Part shown: one piece after another, positions 61,348 to 64,000 of the stretch | Layout: every line of letters begins with the position of its first letter | Numbering within the stretch: the stretch's first letter is position 1 | DNA from: G963663775 sp963664255 | GTDB lineage: Bacteria > Bacillota > Clostridia > Oscillospirales > Butyricicoccaceae | Direction of reading: 5' to 3' | Length of the DNA: 64,000 bases | NCBI GenBank assembly: GCA_963664255.1 | Contig: OY760938.1 | Location: forward strand, 2,232,001 to 2,296,000 | The notes under the pieces: generated by a model | What the model was told of the DNA's origin: nothing | What the model saw: the letters and a program-made list of their open reading frames with translations, nothing else | Database searches by the model: none | Position numbers and translations under genes: made by a program

Positions 61348-62282
61348 AGCCGAAGATTTATATAGACGGCAAAGAAGGCACAACGGGATTGCAGATTTAT
61401 GAGCGTTTGGGAAACCGTGATGATATTGAACTGCTGCTGATTGAGGAAGACAAGCGCAAGGATGTGCAGGAACGGAAAAAGTTCTTAAACGCAGCAGATT
61501 TGGTGTTTTTGTGCCTGCCAGATGATGCTGCGAGAGAAGCGGTGGCTATGATTGAAAACGACACTACACGTGTTATCGATGCATCTACGGCACACCGTGT
61601 GGCGGATGGCTGGACCTATGGTTTTCCAGAGCTGTTTCCACAGCAGCGCGATACCATCCGCGCGGCAAAGAGGGTTGCGAACCCAGGTTGTCATGCAACG
61701 GGGCTGCTTGCATCTGCCGCGCCGCTCTCCCATTTGGGAATTTTGCCGAGCAACTACCCGCTGACCTGTTATTCGCTTACAGGCTATTCTGGCGGGGGCA
61801 AAAAGCTGATTGCGGAATATGAAAGCGAAAACAGAGATGTGCTGTTGGCATTTCCTGGCACATATGGACTGAATCTCAATCATAAGCACGTGCCAGAAAT
61901 GACGGCATACACCAAATTAGAGATGGCGCCTGTGTTCTGTCCGATTTTGGACGATTATTATGCAGGGATGGCAACCACCATCCTGCTGCACAATGCGTTA
62001 TTGGCGCAGGGCACGACTGCGGAAAGCATTCATGGGGCACTGCAATCGTATTATGCAGGGGAAACCTTTGTGACAGTGACACCCTTTGGCGGCGATGTGA
62101 GCCGGTTGCATTCCGGTATCTTGATTGGAACCAATGGGTTGGAGCTGACGGTTTCAGGAAACGATGAACGCACCATTATCACCGCGCGCTTTGACAACCT
62201 TGGCAAGGGGGCATCGGGTGCGGCGGTGCAAAATATGAATCTAATGCTGGGACTGGAGGAATCCACAGGGCTGAACCTGTAA
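61344..62282 (+). CDS. argC: N-acetyl-gamma-glutamyl-phosphate reductase, short (type 2) form
   Basis: Reduces N-acetylglutamyl phosphate with NADPH, 312 residues, about 30 shorter than the B. subtilis type. It begins KIYIDGKEGTTGLQIYERL and has the catalytic cysteine in VANPGCHATGLL and the histidine in NHKHVPEM. The IDGxxGTTGLQI start is characteristic of the type 2 subfamily. It overlaps the argH stop by 4 bp. Confidence 0.94.
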   Translation: MKPKIYIDGKEGTTGLQIYERLGNRDDIELLLIEEDKRKDVQERKKFLNAADLVFLCLPDDAAREAVAMIENDTTRVIDASTAHRVADGWTYGFPELFPQQRDTIRAAKRVANPGCHATGLLASAAPLSHLGILPSNYPLTCYSLTGYSGGGKKLIAEYESENRDVLLAFPGTYGLNLNHKHVPEMTAYTKLEMAPVFCPILDDYYAGMATTILLHNALLAQGTTAESIHGALQSYYAGETFVTVTPFGGDVSRLHSGILIGTNGLELTVSGNDERTIITARFDNLGKGASGAAVQNMNLMLGLEESTGLNL

Positions 62283-62310
62283 ATCTCCTGTCCTAAGAGG
62301 AGAAATGACG

Positions 62311-63519
62311 ATGAAAATGATAAATGGCGGTGTTTGTGCCGCACAAGGCTTTACAGCAGGCAGTATTCGTTGCGGCATCAAGGAAAGCCGCGCGGCAGAT
62401 GATACAGCAATCATTTACAGCGACTGCGAGTGTACTGCGGCGGCGGTATATACCTTAAATCGTGTGAAAGCTGCGCCGATTTATGTAACCAAGGAGCATT
62501 TGGCGCAGGGTACGGCACGCGCGGTGATTGTCAATGCAGGCAATGCAAATGCTTGTGCGCCAGACGGCATGGAAAATGCAAAACGTATGGCAAAGGCGGC
62601 AGCAAATCGACTGGGCATTGCAGAAACCGCGGTCGTGGTGGCATCCACGGGGGTCATTGGACAGCGCATTAATATCGAATGTATTGAAGAAAATCTGCCA
62701 AAGATTACGCTTGCAGAAGATGGTTCAGAAAAGGCGGCACAGGCGATTTTAACCACTGACTTACAAAAAAAGGAAGTTGCAGTCGAGTTTGAGATTGACG
62801 GGAAAACTTGCCGTATGGGCGGTATCTGCAAGGGTTCGGGCATGATTCATCCCAATATGGGCACAATGCTTTGCTTTATCACAACGGATTGCGCGATTAC
62901 CAGTGAAATGTTGCAGGAAGCACTGTCTGAAAGCGTGAAAAAGTCCTTCAATCGTGTTTCCGTGGACGGAGATACCTCGACCAATGATATGTGTGCGGTG
63001 CTTGCCAACGGAAAGGCAGAAAACACCTGCATTGATTGGAAAGACGAGGACTATGAGGTCTTTTTGCAGGCACTTACGGAGATTTCGGTTGCAATGGCAC
63101 GCATGATTGCGGCAGATGGAGAAGGTGCGACAAAGCTTGTCACCTGCGCAGTATCCGGTGCACGAGATGAAGAAACCGCAGAACAGCTCGCGAAAGCCGT
63201 TTGTGCGTCTAGCTTGGTAAAAACCGCCATGTTTGGCGCAGATGCCAACTGGGGGCGTGTGTTGTGCGCAATGGGATATTCCAAAGCACCGTTCCGTCCG
63301 GAATATGTGAAGGTATCTTTTGCAAGCGATGCGGGCGAAATTTTGGTCTGTGAGCATGGTGCAGGGGTGGATTTTGATGAAGCAACTGCCAAAACTGTGC
63401 TTTCAGAAAAAGAAGTCACCATTGTGATTGATGTACAGGATGGGGACAGCACAGCGACTGCATGGGGCTGTGATTTGACCTATGATTATGTGAAGATAAA
63501 TGGAGATTACAGAACATGA
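62311..63519 (+). CDS. argJ: Bifunctional ornithine acetyltransferase / N-acetylglutamate synthase
   Basis: Transfers acetyl from acetylornithine to glutamate, the cyclic pathway, 402 residues. It is made as a precursor that self-cleaves at the Ala/Met-Thr bond in GSGMIHPNMGTMLCF, giving alpha and beta chains; the Thr nucleophile is present. FNRVSVDGDTSTNDM and GADANWGRVLCA are family signatures. ATG 62311 is 8 nt after GAGGAG; the in-frame ATG at 62305 is only 2 nt away from it and was rejected. argB overlaps its end. Confidence 0.96.
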   Translation: MKMINGGVCAAQGFTAGSIRCGIKESRAADDTAIIYSDCECTAAAVYTLNRVKAAPIYVTKEHLAQGTARAVIVNAGNANACAPDGMENAKRMAKAAANRLGIAETAVVVASTGVIGQRINIECIEENLPKITLAEDGSEKAAQAILTTDLQKKEVAVEFEIDGKTCRMGGICKGSGMIHPNMGTMLCFITTDCAITSEMLQEALSESVKKSFNRVSVDGDTSTNDMCAVLANGKAENTCIDWKDEDYEVFLQALTEISVAMARMIAADGEGATKLVTCAVSGARDEETAEQLAKAVCASSLVKTAMFGADANWGRVLCAMGYSKAPFRPEYVKVSFASDAGEILVCEHGAGVDFDEATAKTVLSEKEVTIVIDVQDGDSTATAWGCDLTYDYVKINGDYRT

Positions 63520-64000
63520 TGCTAGATGCAGAATCCAAGGCACGCACGCTGGTGGAAGCGCTGCCCTATATACAAAAATATTATGGTCAAACGGTTGTGG
63601 TCAAATATGGCGGCAATGCGATGATAAATGATGAGCTGAAGGATGCCGTCATTCGTGATTTGGTGCTGCTGAATTTGGTCGGCATCAAAGTGGTGGTTGT
63701 GCATGGCGGCGGCCCTGAAATCAATGATATGCTCAAAAAAATCGGCAAAGAATCGAAATTTGTCAATGGCTTGCGCTATACCGACCGAGAAACCATGGAC
63801 ATTGTGCAAATGGTGCTGTGCGGCAAGGTCAACAAGGATTTGGTGACGCTTCTGGAAAAAGCCGGCGGACATGGAATTGGTTTGGGCGGTATGGATGGCG
63901 GATTGTTTCAGGCAAAGCGCATGACCGACAGCCAAAATACCGACTATGGGTATGTGGGCGAAATTACGGATGTCAATCCTGCACCGGTTATGGATGTGCT
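63516..64000 (+). CDS. argB: Acetylglutamate kinase (cut by window edge)
   Basis: Phosphorylates N-acetylglutamate. The first 161 codons are visible: VVVKYGGNAM (about 28-37), VVVVHGGGPEIN, GLRYTDRETMDIVQMVLCGKVNKDLV, the standard ArgB pattern. ATG 63516 overlaps the argJ stop (ATGA), and a second ATG follows directly. The rest lies beyond the window, probably followed by argD. Confidence 0.96.
   Translation, partial: MMLDAESKARTLVEALPYIQKYYGQTVVVKYGGNAMINDELKDAVIRDLVLLNLVGIKVVVVHGGGPEINDMLKKIGKESKFVNGLRYTDRETMDIVQMVLCGKVNKDLVTLLEKAGGHGIGLGGMDGGLFQAKRMTDSQNTDYGYVGEITDVNPAPVMDV

Overview
The window looks like chromosomal DNA from a low-to-mid G+C Gram-positive anaerobe of the class Clostridia, probably the Oscillospirales. 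The evidence is the gene set and order: rplU-prp-rpmA-obg with an N-terminally extended L27, Asp23 next to a DAK2 protein, YqhQ-like DUF1385 next to prmC, an SLH-domain surface protein, lipoproteins with lipoboxes, AGGAGG-type ribosome binding sites and TTGACA/TATAAT promoters. I saw no phage, insertion sequence, CRISPR or plasmid genes.

Layout. 1-10.1 kb: a methyl-accepting chemotaxis protein (cut by the window edge), then a minus-strand operon iolI-iolG-xylF-xylG-xylH (inosose isomerase, inositol dehydrogenase and a XylFGH-type ABC importer), with a divergent AraC regulator and a TauE/SafE permease. 10.2-12.6 kb: the ribosomal L21 operon with its leader RNA and obg. 12.9-18.4 kb: lipoprotein, two-component system, DUF1385 protein and prmC. 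18.4-23.9 kb: recA, recX, a small membrane protein, rimO, pgsA, cysS. 24-25 kb: a NYN-OST-HTH protein and tRNA-Cys and tRNA-Phe. 25.1-29.8 kb: a second minus-strand cluster with iolM, iolN, a second zinc dehydrogenase, iolO and a 52-residue membrane protein. 30.3 kb: tRNA-Ser. 30.7-41 kb: a DHH phosphoesterase, a MacAB-like ABC efflux system, an SLH protein, a second chemotaxis receptor and small hypotheticals. 41-52 kb: mtaB, an HPr-like protein, an AGCS symporter, galM, tatD, an IMPACT-family protein, hflX, recG, lexA. 52.4-58.4 kb: Asp23, a DAK2 kinase, pth, a HAD phosphatase, a COG2426 membrane protein, pncB. 58.6-64 kb: the arginine operon argG-argH-argC-argJ-argB (argB runs off the end).

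The most striking biology is inositol catabolism. Two minus-strand clusters about 18 kb apart together encode the four enzymes of the pathway described in Thermotoga maritima: IolG, IolM (inosose 3-dehydrogenase), IolN (creatininase-fold diketo-inositol ring hydrolase) and IolO (5-keto-L-gluconate epimerase). IolI and an ABC importer accompany them, so the XylFGH-like importer probably carries inositol rather than xylose. A 10-bp sequence is shared by the upstream regions of both clusters.

The non-coding DNA is also informative: an L21 leader, a terminator-bearing leader or small RNA before iolM, a galM promoter with an embedded cre-like site and a 3' attenuator-like hairpin, a lexA promoter overlapped by a palindrome, an ARG-box-like site before argG, and a 136-bp element with TA-bounded 20-bp terminal inverted repeats before the SLH gene. 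All assignments rest on reading the sequence and on remembered family features; no search was run.
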